Below, one piece after another: positions 1 through 10,328 of a DNA stretch of 64,000 nt. Under the pieces are notes generated by a model, which saw only the letters and a program-made list of their open reading frames with translations, did no database searches and had not been told where the DNA came from. Within the stretch, counting starts at the first letter, position 1; every line of letters begins with the position of its first letter. Location: contig NZ_VTKY01000004.1 in NCBI RefSeq assembly GCF_020514095.1, positions 1 through 64,000 of the forward strand, given 5' to 3'. The position numbers were made by a program, and so were the translations under genes. Source of the stretch: Synechococcus sp. MU1643. Its GTDB lineage: Bacteria > Cyanobacteriota > Cyanobacteriia > PCC-6307 > Cyanobiaceae.

Positions 1-129
1 TTCGAGACCTTCTACACCAAGAACATCCTTCTGAATGAAGGTCTGCGTGCCTGGATGGCACCGGCTGACCAGCCGCACGAAAACTTCGTCTTCCCTGAAG
101 AGGTTCTGCCCCGTGGTAACGCTCTCTAA
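1..129 (+). CDS. psbD: Photosystem II D2 protein, C-terminal end (partial)
   Basis: The first 43 codons of the window, in frame from base 1 and ending with TAA at 127-129, encode the C-terminus of the photosystem II reaction-centre protein D2. The tail ends in ...EVLPRGNAL, typical of D2. D2 pairs with D1 in the thylakoid membrane to bind the primary-charge-separation cofactors. Only the last 42 residues are visible because the gene enters from the left edge. Its 3' end overlaps the psbC start, the usual cyanobacterial and plastid arrangement, so the two are co-transcribed. The identification rests on this tail plus the psbC overlap. Confidence 0.95.
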
Positions 130-1501
130 TCCCGGTCTTGGCGCCACTGGCGGCAAAGACCTTCCATCCACCGGGTATGCCTGGTGGTCTGGCAACGCCC
201 GCCTGATCAACCTGTCCGGCCGTCTGCTTGGTGCCCATGTGGCCCACGCTGGTCTGATGGTGTTCTGGGCCGGCGCAATGATGCTGTTCGAGGTGAGCCA
301 CTTCACCTTCGACAAGCCCATGTATGAGCAGGGCTTCATCTGCATGCCCCACGTTGCCACCCTTGGCTATGGCGTGGGCCCCGGCGGTGAGGTCACTGAT
401 CTCTTCCCGTTCTTCGTGGTCGGTGTTCTGCACCTGATCAGTTCCGCTGTGCTCGGCCTCGGCGGCCTGTATCACGCCCTGCGTGGCCCTGAGATATTGG
501 AGAACTATTCCTCCTTCTTCTCTCAGGACTGGCGTGACAAAAACCAGATGACCAACATCATTGGTTATCACCTCATCCTTCTGGGCGTCGGCTGCCTGCT
601 GCTGGTCTTCAAGGCCATGTTCTTCGGCGGCGTTTACGACACCTGGGCACCCGGCGGCGGTGACGTCCGCATGATCACCAACCCGACCCTCGATCCGGGT
701 GTGATCTTCGGCTACCTGTTCCGCGCTCCCTTCGGTGGAGAGGGTTGGATCATCGGTGTGAACTCCATGGAGGACATTATCGGTGGCCACATCTGGCTGG
801 GTCTGACTCTGATCTTCGGTGGCATCTGGCACGCCATCACCAAGCCCTTCGGCTGGGTGCGTCGCGCCTTCATCTGGAACGGTGAGGCCTACCTGAGCTA
901 CAGCCTTGGCGCTCTGAGCTTCATGAGCTTCATCGCTTCGGCATACATCTGGTTTAACAACACCGCTTATCCCTCCGAGTTCTGGGGCCCCACCAACGCT
1001 GAGGCATCCCAGGCTCAAAGCTTCACCTTCCTGGTGCGTGACCAGCGCCTGGGCGCCAACATCGGTTCCGCCATGGGCCCCACCGGCCTTGGCAAATACC
1101 TGATGCGCTCACCCACAGGTGAAATCATCTTCGGTGGTGAAACCATGCGCTTCTGGGACTTCCGTGGTCCCTGGCTGGAGCCCCTGCGTGGGCCCAACGG
1201 TCTCAGCCTCGACAAGCTGCAGAACGATATTCAGCCCTGGCAAGTGCGCCGTGCGGCTGAGTACATGACCCACGCTCCCAACGCCTCGATCAACTCCGTG
1301 GGCGGCATCATCACCGAGCCCAACTCGGTGAACTACGTGAACCTTCGCCAGTGGCTGGGTGCAACGCAGTTCGTGCTTGCCTTCTTCTTCCTAGTTGGTC
1401 ACCTCTGGCACGCCGGCCGCGCTCGCGCTGCTGCTGCTGGCTTCGAGAAAGGCATCGACCGCAAGGCTGAGCCTGTGCTCGGCATGCCCGACCTCGACTG
1501 A
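113..1501 (+). CDS. psbC: Photosystem II CP43 chlorophyll-binding antenna protein
   Basis: CP43 is an inner antenna protein of photosystem II. It has six transmembrane helices, binds chlorophyll a, and its large lumenal loop helps hold the Mn4CaO5 cluster. The encoded protein is 462 residues, the normal length. Family landmarks are [20 protein letters not shown] near the N-terminus, many histidines in the helices, and the lumenal-loop [14 protein letters not shown] segment containing the conserved Glu and Arg. I chose the GTG at 113, inside psbD, giving a 17-nt overlap. An SD-like GAAGAGG lies about 9 nt upstream. Reading the frame further back to 35 would only re-read psbD out of frame. A strong terminator follows the stop. 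Confidence 0.97.
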
Positions 1502-1532
1502 TCCACCGGTTCAATCCAAGCGATCGTCATCT

Positions 1533-1559
1533 ACCCCCGCCATACGGCGGGGGTTTTTT
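1533..1559 (+). terminator. Rho-independent terminator of psbDC
   Basis: The arms ACCCCCGCC and GGCGGGGGT form a 9-bp GC-rich stem around the loop ATAC, followed directly by a run of six T. It lies 31 nt after the psbC stop and is a textbook intrinsic terminator for the psbD-psbC transcript. Confidence 0.9.
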
Positions 1560-1610
1560 ATTGGGATGGGAGAGGCGATTTCTTAGCCTGTCCGAATCGA
1601 TGGATCGTCC

Positions 1611-2753
1611 GTGAACACAGGTCTGAACACCCGGGTGATCCACCACGGCGACAGTTTTGCGGGAGACACCGGCACGGTGATGCCGCCGATCTTCCCCACC
1701 AGCACCTTTGCCCATGGCAACGCTGGCGGATTCGACTACACCCGCTCCGGCAACCCCAACTTCCGCATCCTTGATGGGGTGCTCGCCTCGGTTGAAGGCT
1801 CCGACCACGCCACCGTGTTTGCCTCCGGCGTCAGCGCCATCACCGCTGTGGTCTCCCAACTGAAACAGGGCGATCTGGTGCTCTGCGAAGAGAACCTCTA
1901 CGGCTGCACCGTGCGTCTGTTCGAGCAGGTGTTCGCCAAATTCGGATTGAAAACCGCTTGGGTGGACTTCACCCAGCCGGCTGCACTGGAGCAGATCCAA
2001 GCCCAGAAGCCAGCGATGGTGTGGCTGGAGAGCCCCACCAACCCACTGCTTAAGGTGATTGACCTGGAGGCGGTCTGCGCCATCACCCAAGCCCTCGGCA
2101 TCCCCGTGGTGGTCGACAACACCTTCGCCACCGCCCTGGTGCAGCGCCCCCTGGATCTGGGCGCCACCCTCTCGCTCACCAGCACCACCAAGTACATCAA
2201 CGGCCACTCCGATGCCCTCGGTGGAGCCGTGTGCACCAACGATCCCGAGTGGCACAAGAAGATGGTGTTCTCCCAGAAGGCCCTGGGACTGCAGCCCTCA
2301 CCCTTTGATTGCTGGCTGATCACGCGAGGCATCAAGACCCTGCCGCTGCGTCTCAAGCAGCAGATGGCCAATGCCGCGGCCCTGGCCGATCAACTGGCGG
2401 GGCACGCCAAAGTGAACTGGGTGCGTTATCCCCACCGCAGTGATCACCCGCAGCATCAGGTGGCGACCCGTCAGATGCGCGCCGGTGGAGCGATCGTGAC
2501 GGTGAGCTTCAACGCCAGCCAGGAGCAGACCTATGCCCTCTGCAAACAATTGCGCTGGTTCACCATGGCCGAAAGCCTGGGTGGCATCGAAAGCCTGATC
2601 TGCCACCCCGCCACCATGACCCACGCCGCGGTGTCAGCCGAGGTAAAAGCCAAGCTGGGCATTGACGACGGCCTGGTGCGCTTCTCGGTGGGCTGCGAAG
2701 ACCTCGCCGATCTGCAGGCCGATCTGGACCAGGCCCTGGAGCTGCTGGCGTGA
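1611..2753 (+). CDS. metB: PLP-dependent trans-sulfuration enzyme (cystathionine gamma-synthase/lyase family)
   Basis: A 380-residue Cys/Met-metabolism PLP enzyme (fold type I). Visible landmarks are YTRSGNPN at about 43-50, which binds the cofactor phosphate, VVVDNTFAT at about 167-175 with the PLP-ring Asp, and STTKYINGHSD with the Schiff-base lysine at Lys194. The length is typical. The start is GTG at 1611; a nearby ATG is out of frame. Cystathionine gamma-synthase, beta-lyase and gamma-lyase are hard to tell apart by eye, so metB is the likeliest rather than a proven name. The next gene, a second PLP enzyme, overlaps by GTGA, and cysK follows. This suggests a local cysteine-to-methionine (or reverse) trans-sulfuration unit. 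Confidence 0.8.
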   Translation: MNTGLNTRVIHHGDSFAGDTGTVMPPIFPTSTFAHGNAGGFDYTRSGNPNFRILDGVLASVEGSDHATVFASGVSAITAVVSQLKQGDLVLCEENLYGCTVRLFEQVFAKFGLKTAWVDFTQPAALEQIQAQKPAMVWLESPTNPLLKVIDLEAVCAITQALGIPVVVDNTFATALVQRPLDLGATLSLTSTTKYINGHSDALGGAVCTNDPEWHKKMVFSQKALGLQPSPFDCWLITRGIKTLPLRLKQQMANAAALADQLAGHAKVNWVRYPHRSDHPQHQVATRQMRAGGAIVTVSFNASQEQTYALCKQLRWFTMAESLGGIESLICHPATMTHAAVSAEVKAKLGIDDGLVRFSVGCEDLADLQADLDQALELLA

Positions 2754-4204
2754 GTCCCCGCAATCTGCTCAGCGATCCGGCCTGGCAGGGCTCTGATCTC
2801 GGCCGTCCCCTGCCCGACTCCCCCCATGCGGTGTCTGTGGCGCTGCCGCGCTGGCGCGATGTGATCGCCTACGAGGAAAAGGATCCGGCCTGCCGCGATG
2901 CCCTGCAGACGGTCTATCCCCGCTTCGGCCAGCATCCGCTAATCCGAGAACTGGTTCAGCCATCAGAGCTTGCAAACACCACTGTCTGGCCCTATCCCAC
3001 CGAAGCCGCTGCCCTGGCGGCCCTGGCCCACTGCCAACGCAAGGCACCGGAGAGCGGCTCGGAGTTGATCGCCATTGCAGGCGTGTCCTGCCTGCGCAGC
3101 GATGCAGCGGCCAGCCCTCATGCCAAAGCGTTCTGGCAGCACACCGGCCTGGGGCTCTCCTCCCGCCAGGCAGCCATCGCCTTGGGGAAAGAGGCGGCCC
3201 CCAGCAGTGAATCCGGCGAAGCGGCCCGCGGGGTTATTCGAGAGCGCCTGGCTGGCATCCATGGCGTCGACGCCCAACAGATCAGCCTGCATCCGGCGGG
3301 AATGGCCGGCCTGCATGCAGCGCTCAGCGCCATCCAAACGCTGCGGCCGAGTCGTCCCACGCTGCAGCTGGGCTTTCCCTACGTGGATGTGCTGAAGCAG
3401 CCGCGCGTGGTGTTTCACGGTGGCGCGCTATTGCAACCGCAGACCCTCACTGAGGTGGAAGCGGCGCTGGATCGGCTCCAGCCGGCGGCGGTGATCGTGG
3501 AGCTGCCGAGCAATCCGCTGCTGCGCTGCATGGACCTACCAGGCGTGTCGGCCTTGGCCCGCAACCGCGGCATTCCGGTGATTGCCGATGACACGATCGG
3601 CACTGGAATCAACCTTAATGCCCTGCCCTATGCCGATCTGATCTTCACCTCTCTCACCAAGAGCTTCGCGGGCCGCGGTGATGTGATGGCCGGCAGTGTT
3701 CTGGTGAGTCCGCAGTCGCCCTGGGCGTCCTCCCTGCTGAAGGCGGTTCCCAGCATCACCCCGCTTAGCGATGCCGATGCCATCGCCCTGGAGATTGCCA
3801 GCCGGGATGTGCTCCAGCGGGTGCCACAACTCGATGCCAACGCTCTGGTACTGGCGGAACGGCTCGAGGCCCACCCAGACGTGCAACGGGTGCTGCATCC
3901 GAAAAGCTGCCCCAACTTCCGCGCTTTGATGCGAAGAGGAGCTGGCCATGGCTGCCTGCTCTCCTTTGAACTGAAGGGAGTCCAAGAGCAGTCCAAGCGG
4001 GTTTACGACGCGCTTCGGATCAGCAAAGGGCCCAGCCTTGGCACCGATTTCAGCCTAGTTTGCCCTTACACCCAGCTCGCCCACTACGACGAACTGAGCT
4101 GGGCAGAACAGTGCGGCGTGCCGGCTCATCTGCTGCGAGTTTCGGTGGGTCTGGAAGACCCCGACGCGCTGTGGATGCGGTTTAAGCAAGCGTTTGCTGA
4201 CTGA
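2750..4204 (+). CDS. Divergent cystathionine gamma-synthase-like PLP enzyme with N-terminal extension
   Basis: A 484-residue protein whose C-terminal two-thirds belongs to the Cys/Met PLP family. It has VIADDTIGTG (PLP-ring Asp) and SLTKSFAGRGD (Schiff-base Lys). It is about 100 residues longer than ordinary family members, and its N-terminal third lacks the YxRxxNP element seen in the preceding gene. The architecture recalls the long fungal-type cystathionine gamma-synthases, but the substrate cannot be assigned by eye. It starts with GTG inside the stop of the upstream gene (GTGA overlap), implying translational coupling. It may work with that enzyme as a synthase/lyase pair feeding methionine synthesis. 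Confidence 0.75.
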   Translation: MSPRNLLSDPAWQGSDLGRPLPDSPHAVSVALPRWRDVIAYEEKDPACRDALQTVYPRFGQHPLIRELVQPSELANTTVWPYPTEAAALAALAHCQRKAPESGSELIAIAGVSCLRSDAAASPHAKAFWQHTGLGLSSRQAAIALGKEAAPSSESGEAARGVIRERLAGIHGVDAQQISLHPAGMAGLHAALSAIQTLRPSRPTLQLGFPYVDVLKQPRVVFHGGALLQPQTLTEVEAALDRLQPAAVIVELPSNPLLRCMDLPGVSALARNRGIPVIADDTIGTGINLNALPYADLIFTSLTKSFAGRGDVMAGSVLVSPQSPWASSLLKAVPSITPLSDADAIALEIASRDVLQRVPQLDANALVLAERLEAHPDVQRVLHPKSCPNFRALMRRGAGHGCLLSFELKGVQEQSKRVYDALRISKGPSLGTDFSLVCPYTQLAHYDELSWAEQCGVPAHLLRVSVGLEDPDALWMRFKQAFAD

Positions 4205-4300
4205 GAGACCGGTAAGACTCTGAAAAAGCCCTTAACAACCGGATGAGCAGAGGCTTTTGATCATTAGTTTGTTTACTTCGGGCCCCTCTACATCAGCTCC

Positions 4301-5287
<987 letters not shown>

Positions 5288-5310
5288 TCGTTTCCAGCAG
5301 TCAGATCTGG

Positions 5311-5336
5311 AGCCCCGTCCTTGACGGGGCTTTTTT
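5311..5336 (+). terminator. Rho-independent terminator after cysK
   Basis: The stem AGCCCCGTC / GACGGGGCT with loop CTT (or a CTTGA-type loop) is followed by six T. It lies 23 nt downstream of the cysK stop and just before the convergent queA 3' end. Confidence 0.88.
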
Positions 5337-5356
5337 ATGGAATCACCGTTCAGGTC

Positions 5357-6457
5357 TCAACGTGCCGGTGGGCGGGCCTGGGGCTGAACCGCCGCTGCAT
5401 CAATCCACATGGCATCGCCATAGGAGAAAAAGCGGTAGCTCCTCTCGATCGCTTCGGTATAGAGCTTCAGCAGAGTTTCCCGGCCGATCAGGGCACTCAC
5501 CAACAGCAGCAGGGAGCTTTTGGGCAGATGAAAGTTGGTGAGCAGGGCTTGAATCACCTTGAACTGATAACCCGGCTGAATCACCAGATCCACCGGCCCC
5601 GTGTAGGGTTTCAGGACACCGCCATGAGCCTGAGCGGCTCCCTCCAGAGCTCGAACACAGGTGGTACCCACCGCAATCACACGGCCTTGGCAAGCCTGCA
5701 CCGCCTTCACCACAGCGGGGCTAACATCAACCCATTCACTGTGCAACTCCAAGGCGGTGAGGTCTTCAGTTTCAACGGGGCGAAAGGTACCGAGGCCCAC
5801 ATGCAGGGTAATCCGGGCCAGCTCCACCCCTTTCTGATGCAACCCCGCCAGTAGTTCATCGCTGAAGTGCAACCCCGCAGTCGGGGCAGCGACCGCACCG
5901 GGGCGATCGGCGTAGCGGGTCTGATAACGCTGGCTGTCGCTGGGATCGTGCCGTTCGATATAGGGCGGTAAAGGAACTTCGCCCACGTCATTCAGCAGGC
6001 CCTCAATGGTTTCGGCATCCCTGCAATCACCGGGAAACTGCACCACCCGTCCACAACTGGCGGGATCTTCCGCGAGCACCTTCAAACTTATCGAGGTGCC
6101 ATCAATCGTGAGGTTGTCGCCGGGCCTCATGCGCTTGGCAGGGCGGGCCAGACACAGCCAGCGGCCCTCCCCCCGTGGCTCCAGCACCAGCAACTCGGAC
6201 AACCCTCCCCCGGAACGACGCACCGCCAGACGGGCCTTCAGCACTCGGGTGTCGTTCACCACCAGCAGATCACCGGGCTGCAACTGCTCCAGCAGATCCC
6301 ACACTTGGCCGTGAGCTGCTTCCGGTGATGGCTCCCCCTGGGGCGGAACCATCAACAACCGAGCGCTGTGCCGGGGCTCGACCGGTGCCTGGGCGATGCG
6401 GTCGGACGGCAGCGGGTAGTCGTAGCTGCTGAGTTGTAGGTCCCTGGGGTCAGGCAC
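5357..6457 (-). CDS. queA: S-adenosylmethionine:tRNA ribosyltransferase-isomerase
   Basis: QueA transfers and isomerises the ribosyl moiety of SAM onto 7-aminomethyl-7-deazaguanine in tRNA, giving epoxyqueuosine. The 366-residue protein begins [20 protein letters not shown], and carries [15 protein letters not shown], a PTAGLHF motif near the middle and GTTCVRALE, all typical of the family. The start is GTG at 6457; no better start lies in frame. It lies 12 nt downstream of the pyruvate dehydrogenase E2 gene on the same strand, so the two may share a transcript. Confidence 0.95.
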   Translation of the reverse strand: MPDPRDLQLSSYDYPLPSDRIAQAPVEPRHSARLLMVPPQGEPSPEAAHGQVWDLLEQLQPGDLLVVNDTRVLKARLAVRRSGGGLSELLVLEPRGEGRWLCLARPAKRMRPGDNLTIDGTSISLKVLAEDPASCGRVVQFPGDCRDAETIEGLLNDVGEVPLPPYIERHDPSDSQRYQTRYADRPGAVAAPTAGLHFSDELLAGLHQKGVELARITLHVGLGTFRPVETEDLTALELHSEWVDVSPAVVKAVQACQGRVIAVGTTCVRALEGAAQAHGGVLKPYTGPVDLVIQPGYQFKVIQALLTNFHLPKSSLLLLVSALIGRETLLKLYTEAIERSYRFFSYGDAMWIDAAAVQPQARPPAR

Positions 6458-6469
6458 GCGGGCGACCGA

Positions 6470-7789
6470 TCAGAGCGCCAGGCTTTCAGGACGGCTCTCG
6501 ATCAGGGCGGCGAGATCCTTCAGGAATGCTGCGCCGTCTGCGCCGTAAATCACCCGGTGATCCGCCGTCAGGTTGACCTGCATCTGACGCTTGACGGCGA
6601 TGGACCCGTCCTTGTTCGCCACCACTGTTGGGCGTGATGCGGCGACGGCAAGGATGGCCCCAGTGCCTGGGGGAAGGATCGCATCGAAGCGATCAACACC
6701 GAACATCCCGAGGTTGGAGAGGGTGAAGGTGCCCGTGGAATACTCCTCCGGCTGCAGCTGCTTGCTGCGGGAGCGCTTAACCAGATCACCCCACTGACGC
6801 GACATCTCATAGAGATCGGTGCGGTCGGCATTGCGCAGCACCGGCGTGATCAAGCCACCGTCTTCCATCGCCACCGCGACAGCCACGTTCACATCGGCCG
6901 GGTAGGCCATGCCAGCGGGTGTGGTGGCGGCATTCACCTGGGGGTGACGCGCCAGGGTGACGGCCACAGCCTTGGCAAGCAGCGCCGTCATCGTGACGCC
7001 CTTGGGCTTCACCTGTTTGTAGAAGGCATCCAGCTTGTCGGTGGTGATGGTGTAGCCGACGCGGAAGCAAGGCACCGCCATGCTCGCTTCCATGTTTTTA
7101 TTCACCGCACCTTGCAAGGTGTTGAAGGCCACGGTCTCGCCGGGCCGCCCGAAGCTGTTGCCAGCCGGAGCGGCTGGGGCCGCTGTTGCTGGTGCGCCTG
7201 CCGCAGAAGCTGCGGGGGCTGTTCCTTCCGCCACCCGGGGCACGGAGATGGGCTGCCCAGAGGCTTGCTCAACGTCCTCCGCCTGAATCCGGCCATGGGG
7301 GCCACTGCCGCGCACCGTGGCCAGATCCACTCCCATCTGGGAGGCAAGCTTTTTGGCCCGAGGGCTCGCCACGATGCGGCCGTTGTTCACCACCGCTGCC
7401 GAAGTCGCCAGGACGGCGACAGGAGCCGGCGCAGGGGTCGGGGCTGGGGCCTGGACTGCAGCTGGCGTCGGAGCGGGAGCCGGTGCAGGGGCTGACGCCG
7501 CAGCAGGAGCGCTGGGGGCCTTGGCCTGCGCGTCAGCGATCTCAGCTTCGGTTTCGACAATCAGACCGATGGTTTCACCCACCGGTGCCGTGCTGCCAGC
7601 GGGCATCAAGACCGCAGCGAGGTAGCCGTCCTGGAATGACTCAACGTCCATGTCCGCCTTGTCGGACTCAACGACAAGAACCGACTCCCCCCGAGCCACC
7701 TTGTCGCCGGGCTGTTTCAGCCACTCGACGATCTTCCCCTCCGTCATGGTGGAGCTGAGGGCAGGCATGAAGATGTCTGTGGTCGCCAA
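6470..7789 (-). CDS. pdhC: Pyruvate dehydrogenase E2 (dihydrolipoamide acetyltransferase)
   Basis: This is the core subunit of the pyruvate dehydrogenase complex. It moves the acetyl group from the lipoyl arm to CoA. Domains in order: one lipoyl domain (residues about 1-78) with VESDKADMDVE and lipoylated Lys44; an Ala/Pro-rich hinge (about 90-135); an E3-binding domain (about 137-175, SPRAKKLASQMGVD); a second Ala/Pro-rich linker; and a catalytic acetyltransferase domain from about 215. The active-site motif reads DHRVIYGAD, with Tyr where most bacteria have Asp, as in plastid E2 proteins. The start is TTG at 7789. LipB, needed for its lipoylation, is encoded 2.5 kb upstream on the same strand. 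Confidence 0.95.
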   Translation of the reverse strand: MATTDIFMPALSSTMTEGKIVEWLKQPGDKVARGESVLVVESDKADMDVESFQDGYLAAVLMPAGSTAPVGETIGLIVETEAEIADAQAKAPSAPAAASAPAPAPAPTPAAVQAPAPTPAPAPVAVLATSAAVVNNGRIVASPRAKKLASQMGVDLATVRGSGPHGRIQAEDVEQASGQPISVPRVAEGTAPAASAAGAPATAAPAAPAGNSFGRPGETVAFNTLQGAVNKNMEASMAVPCFRVGYTITTDKLDAFYKQVKPKGVTMTALLAKAVAVTLARHPQVNAATTPAGMAYPADVNVAVAVAMEDGGLITPVLRNADRTDLYEMSRQWGDLVKRSRSKQLQPEEYSTGTFTLSNLGMFGVDRFDAILPPGTGAILAVAASRPTVVANKDGSIAVKRQMQVNLTADHRVIYGADGAAFLKDLAALIESRPESLAL

Positions 7790-7845
7790 AACCGTCTCCG
7801 GGAGGGCAGATCAGGGGAGTTTACGAGTCAGCAGAGGCAAGCCGA

Positions 7846-8289
7846 TCAGGCTTCCTCAATCGACTGCACAACGCCATCTTTCACAACGATGGCCACCTGC
7901 ATCTTCTGCACCAGGTTGTCGCCGACCTTCAGCTCACAGCTGCTCTCGAGCTGACCCTGCTCAACTATCTGGTCCATTTCCAGCTCACGCACCTGGGCCT
8001 GCTGCTGAAGCAGGTTGCGCTTCTGCTCCTCCAGCTCGGCACGCTTGGCCGCCACCTGCTGTTGGATCTGCGCCACCTGATCCTGAACCCTGGGATCAAG
8101 GGGATTAGCGCTCTGACGACGCACCTGGTCGACCACGTCCTGACCTTCCTGTTCCAACTGAGCTAGCTGTTGGTCAGCGGTGGCAATGCCATTGCTGAGT
8201 TCGCGCTCTGCTTCCTCTTTCCAAGTGGGTGTCACCACGGCGCGGACGGTGATCGGACGCTTGATCGTCAGGGAAGTGCCGTCGGACAT
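7846..8289 (-). CDS. YlqD-like coiled-coil protein
   Basis: A 147-residue soluble protein rich in Gln and Glu. It has a long heptad-like central stretch (about residues 25-105) that should form a coiled coil, and short beta-like ends (LTIKRPITVRAVVTP and VKDGVVQSIEEA). This arrangement matches the YlqD family, whose function is unknown. I prefer the ATG at 8289; a TTG seven codons upstream (8310) is also possible. It sits between the acyl-activating enzyme and pdhC on the same strand. Confidence 0.75.
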   Translation of the reverse strand: MSDGTSLTIKRPITVRAVVTPTWKEEAERELSNGIATADQQLAQLEQEGQDVVDQVRRQSANPLDPRVQDQVAQIQQQVAAKRAELEEQKRNLLQQQAQVRELEMDQIVEQGQLESSCELKVGDNLVQKMQVAIVVKDGVVQSIEEA

Positions 8290-8386
8290 GGATTCTTGGG
8301 AGACGTCCAAAGCGTGTCAGCCCTTTTAAGTGGGGTCAATCACCGGGAAACCGACCGCTCCCCGAGCCTCTTCAGCAGCGCCGCGT

Positions 8387-10300
8387 TCAACGTCCGTAAA
8401 GGGCATCGATCAAGTGGTGATCGCGGCTGGTGATGCGATCACGGCGCTGCTTCAAGGTCTGGGTCAGGAGTCCGTTCTCAATGCTGAAGGGATCCACGAG
8501 CACCACCCCGGCCAGCCGTTCATCCCCACGGGAACCAGACCGCTGCTTGAGCAAGTGGTTGCATTCGCGCATCAACAAGCGCAGCAGGGCCGGATCACCG
8601 GGTTGGCCGCCCAGGTCTTGCGCCACGTTGACCCCGGCTTCAGCCGCCCAGGCCACGATCGCCTCCTCCCGGGGAACGATCAGACCACCGAGCTGGCGTT
8701 CGTCCTGGCCCACCAGCATCACCTGCTCGATCAGGGGGCTGGCCACCAGGGCTTCCTCTAGTGGGCCGGGCTCGATGTTCTCGCCACTGCTCAGCACAAT
8801 CGTGTCTTTGGCCCGGCCGGTGAGGGCCACGGAACCATCCGGCAGGAGCATGCCGAGATCGCCAGTGTCAAACCATCCCGCGGCATCGAGAACCTTGGCG
8901 CTGGCCTCGGGTTTGCCGAGGTAGCCCGCCATCACTTGCGGCCCCCGCACCATCACCCGCCCCCGTTGCCGGAAGCCCAGGGGCTGGCCGTTGTCGGGGT
9001 CGACGATCCGGAATTCGGTCTGGGGCATCGGCAGGCCAGAGCTGCCGCGGATGTTGCGCCAGGGCCTTCGGCAGCTCACCACAGGGCTGGTTTCCGTGAG
9101 GCCATAGCCCACCAGCAGTTCAATCCCCACAGCTTCAAAAAAGGCATCGATGTGAGGCGCGATGGCACCACCACCGCTGATGGGATAGGCGAGCTGACCA
9201 CCACTGAGCTGTCGCCGCAGCTTCGGCCAGATCAAGGTCGATGCCAGGGCATGCAGGGGCCAGCGCAGGGAAGCGGAGCCACAAGCACGCAGCCGGCCGG
9301 AGGCTGACACCGGTTCCAGCAGGAGGTTGCGCGCCGTTCGCACGGCTTTGCGCTGGGCAGCACTGTTGGCCAAAGCCGCCCGCAGCAGGCGCTGCCGGGA
9401 CGGAGGGAAGGTCTTGAGAACATCCTCAAATCCAGCCTGAACCGCCTCCCACAGCCGCGGCACGGTGGCCATCGCGATAGGCCGGACCCGCGGCAGATCC
9501 TTCTTCAGTTGCTTGATAGTTGTGTAGGTCTGCGTGCAGCCGCAGGAGAGGAAGTAGTAGCTGGCACTGCGCTCGTAGGCATGCCAGATCGGCAGCACAC
9601 TGAGAACCGGAGCACCGGGCTCGGGATAGGCGACACAGGCCAGCGAGCTCATTTGATGAAGCAGGTTGGCGTGGGTCAACGGGACCCCTTTGGGTTGCCC
9701 GGTTGTGCCCGAGGTGTACAGAACAGTGGCCACGGCGTCTCGCCCCCCTGCCGGGTGAACGGGATCAAGCCCAGCAGCTGACGCCAGAAACGCCTCCCAG
9801 CCGATGCTGCCCTCGGCAGGCTCTCCTTCCAGCTGAAGCACAAAGAGCAGCTGAGCCCGTTGGTCTGGGGAGAGGGCCAGACGATGCCATACCTCAGCGT
9901 TCTGCACCACGAGGGCCGTCGCCTGGCAGTCCATGAGGATGTAGCGAAGCTCCTCCAGAGGGGCAGAGGCTCCGCGCACGGCATCAGCGGCACCTGCACG
10001 CATCAGCCCCTGATCCGCCACGAGCCAGCGGGGGCTGTTCTCGGCAAACAGAGCCACTACATCGCCGTCCTTCACGCCATGGCGCCGAAAGGCGGCGGCA
10101 GCTGTAGCGATCCGCTCAGCCAGTTCGCCGAAATTGAAGCGTTCGGGATGCGCCGCATGGGGCGCATCGACCGCGGCAATCAGCCCGTAGCGGTCGGCGA
10201 GCCAGGGCCACACCGCGTCAACCCTCGACAACCTCTGAACATGGGCATGACGCTGCAAAGCGTCAGTTTCGCGGGTTATCGGGCTCCAGCTGGCCGTCAT
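8387..10300 (-). CDS. aas: Long-chain acyl-CoA/acyl-ACP synthetase (AMP-forming)
   Basis: A 637-residue adenylate-forming enzyme that activates fatty acids. It carries the P-loop-like YTSGTTGQPKGVPLTH, YGLTETSPV (adenine-binding) and WFDTGDLG (ribose-binding Asp), followed by a C-terminal KDTIVLSSGENIEP segment characteristic of the long-chain/FadD15-like branch. Cyanobacteria usually have one such gene. It recycles free fatty acids by attaching them to ACP (Aas), which is why that symbol is offered. CoA versus ACP specificity is not visible in the sequence. The start ATG is at 10300. LipB lies 28 nt upstream on the same strand. Confidence 0.9.
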   Translation of the reverse strand: MTASWSPITRETDALQRHAHVQRLSRVDAVWPWLADRYGLIAAVDAPHAAHPERFNFGELAERIATAAAAFRRHGVKDGDVVALFAENSPRWLVADQGLMRAGAADAVRGASAPLEELRYILMDCQATALVVQNAEVWHRLALSPDQRAQLLFVLQLEGEPAEGSIGWEAFLASAAGLDPVHPAGGRDAVATVLYTSGTTGQPKGVPLTHANLLHQMSSLACVAYPEPGAPVLSVLPIWHAYERSASYYFLSCGCTQTYTTIKQLKKDLPRVRPIAMATVPRLWEAVQAGFEDVLKTFPPSRQRLLRAALANSAAQRKAVRTARNLLLEPVSASGRLRACGSASLRWPLHALASTLIWPKLRRQLSGGQLAYPISGGGAIAPHIDAFFEAVGIELLVGYGLTETSPVVSCRRPWRNIRGSSGLPMPQTEFRIVDPDNGQPLGFRQRGRVMVRGPQVMAGYLGKPEASAKVLDAAGWFDTGDLGMLLPDGSVALTGRAKDTIVLSSGENIEPGPLEEALVASPLIEQVMLVGQDERQLGGLIVPREEAIVAWAAEAGVNVAQDLGGQPGDPALLRLLMRECNHLLKQRSGSRGDERLAGVVLVDPFSIENGLLTQTLKQRRDRITSRDHHLIDALYGR

Positions 10301-10328
10301 CCGAGGCAGGGGTTGAAACAGCTCAGGT

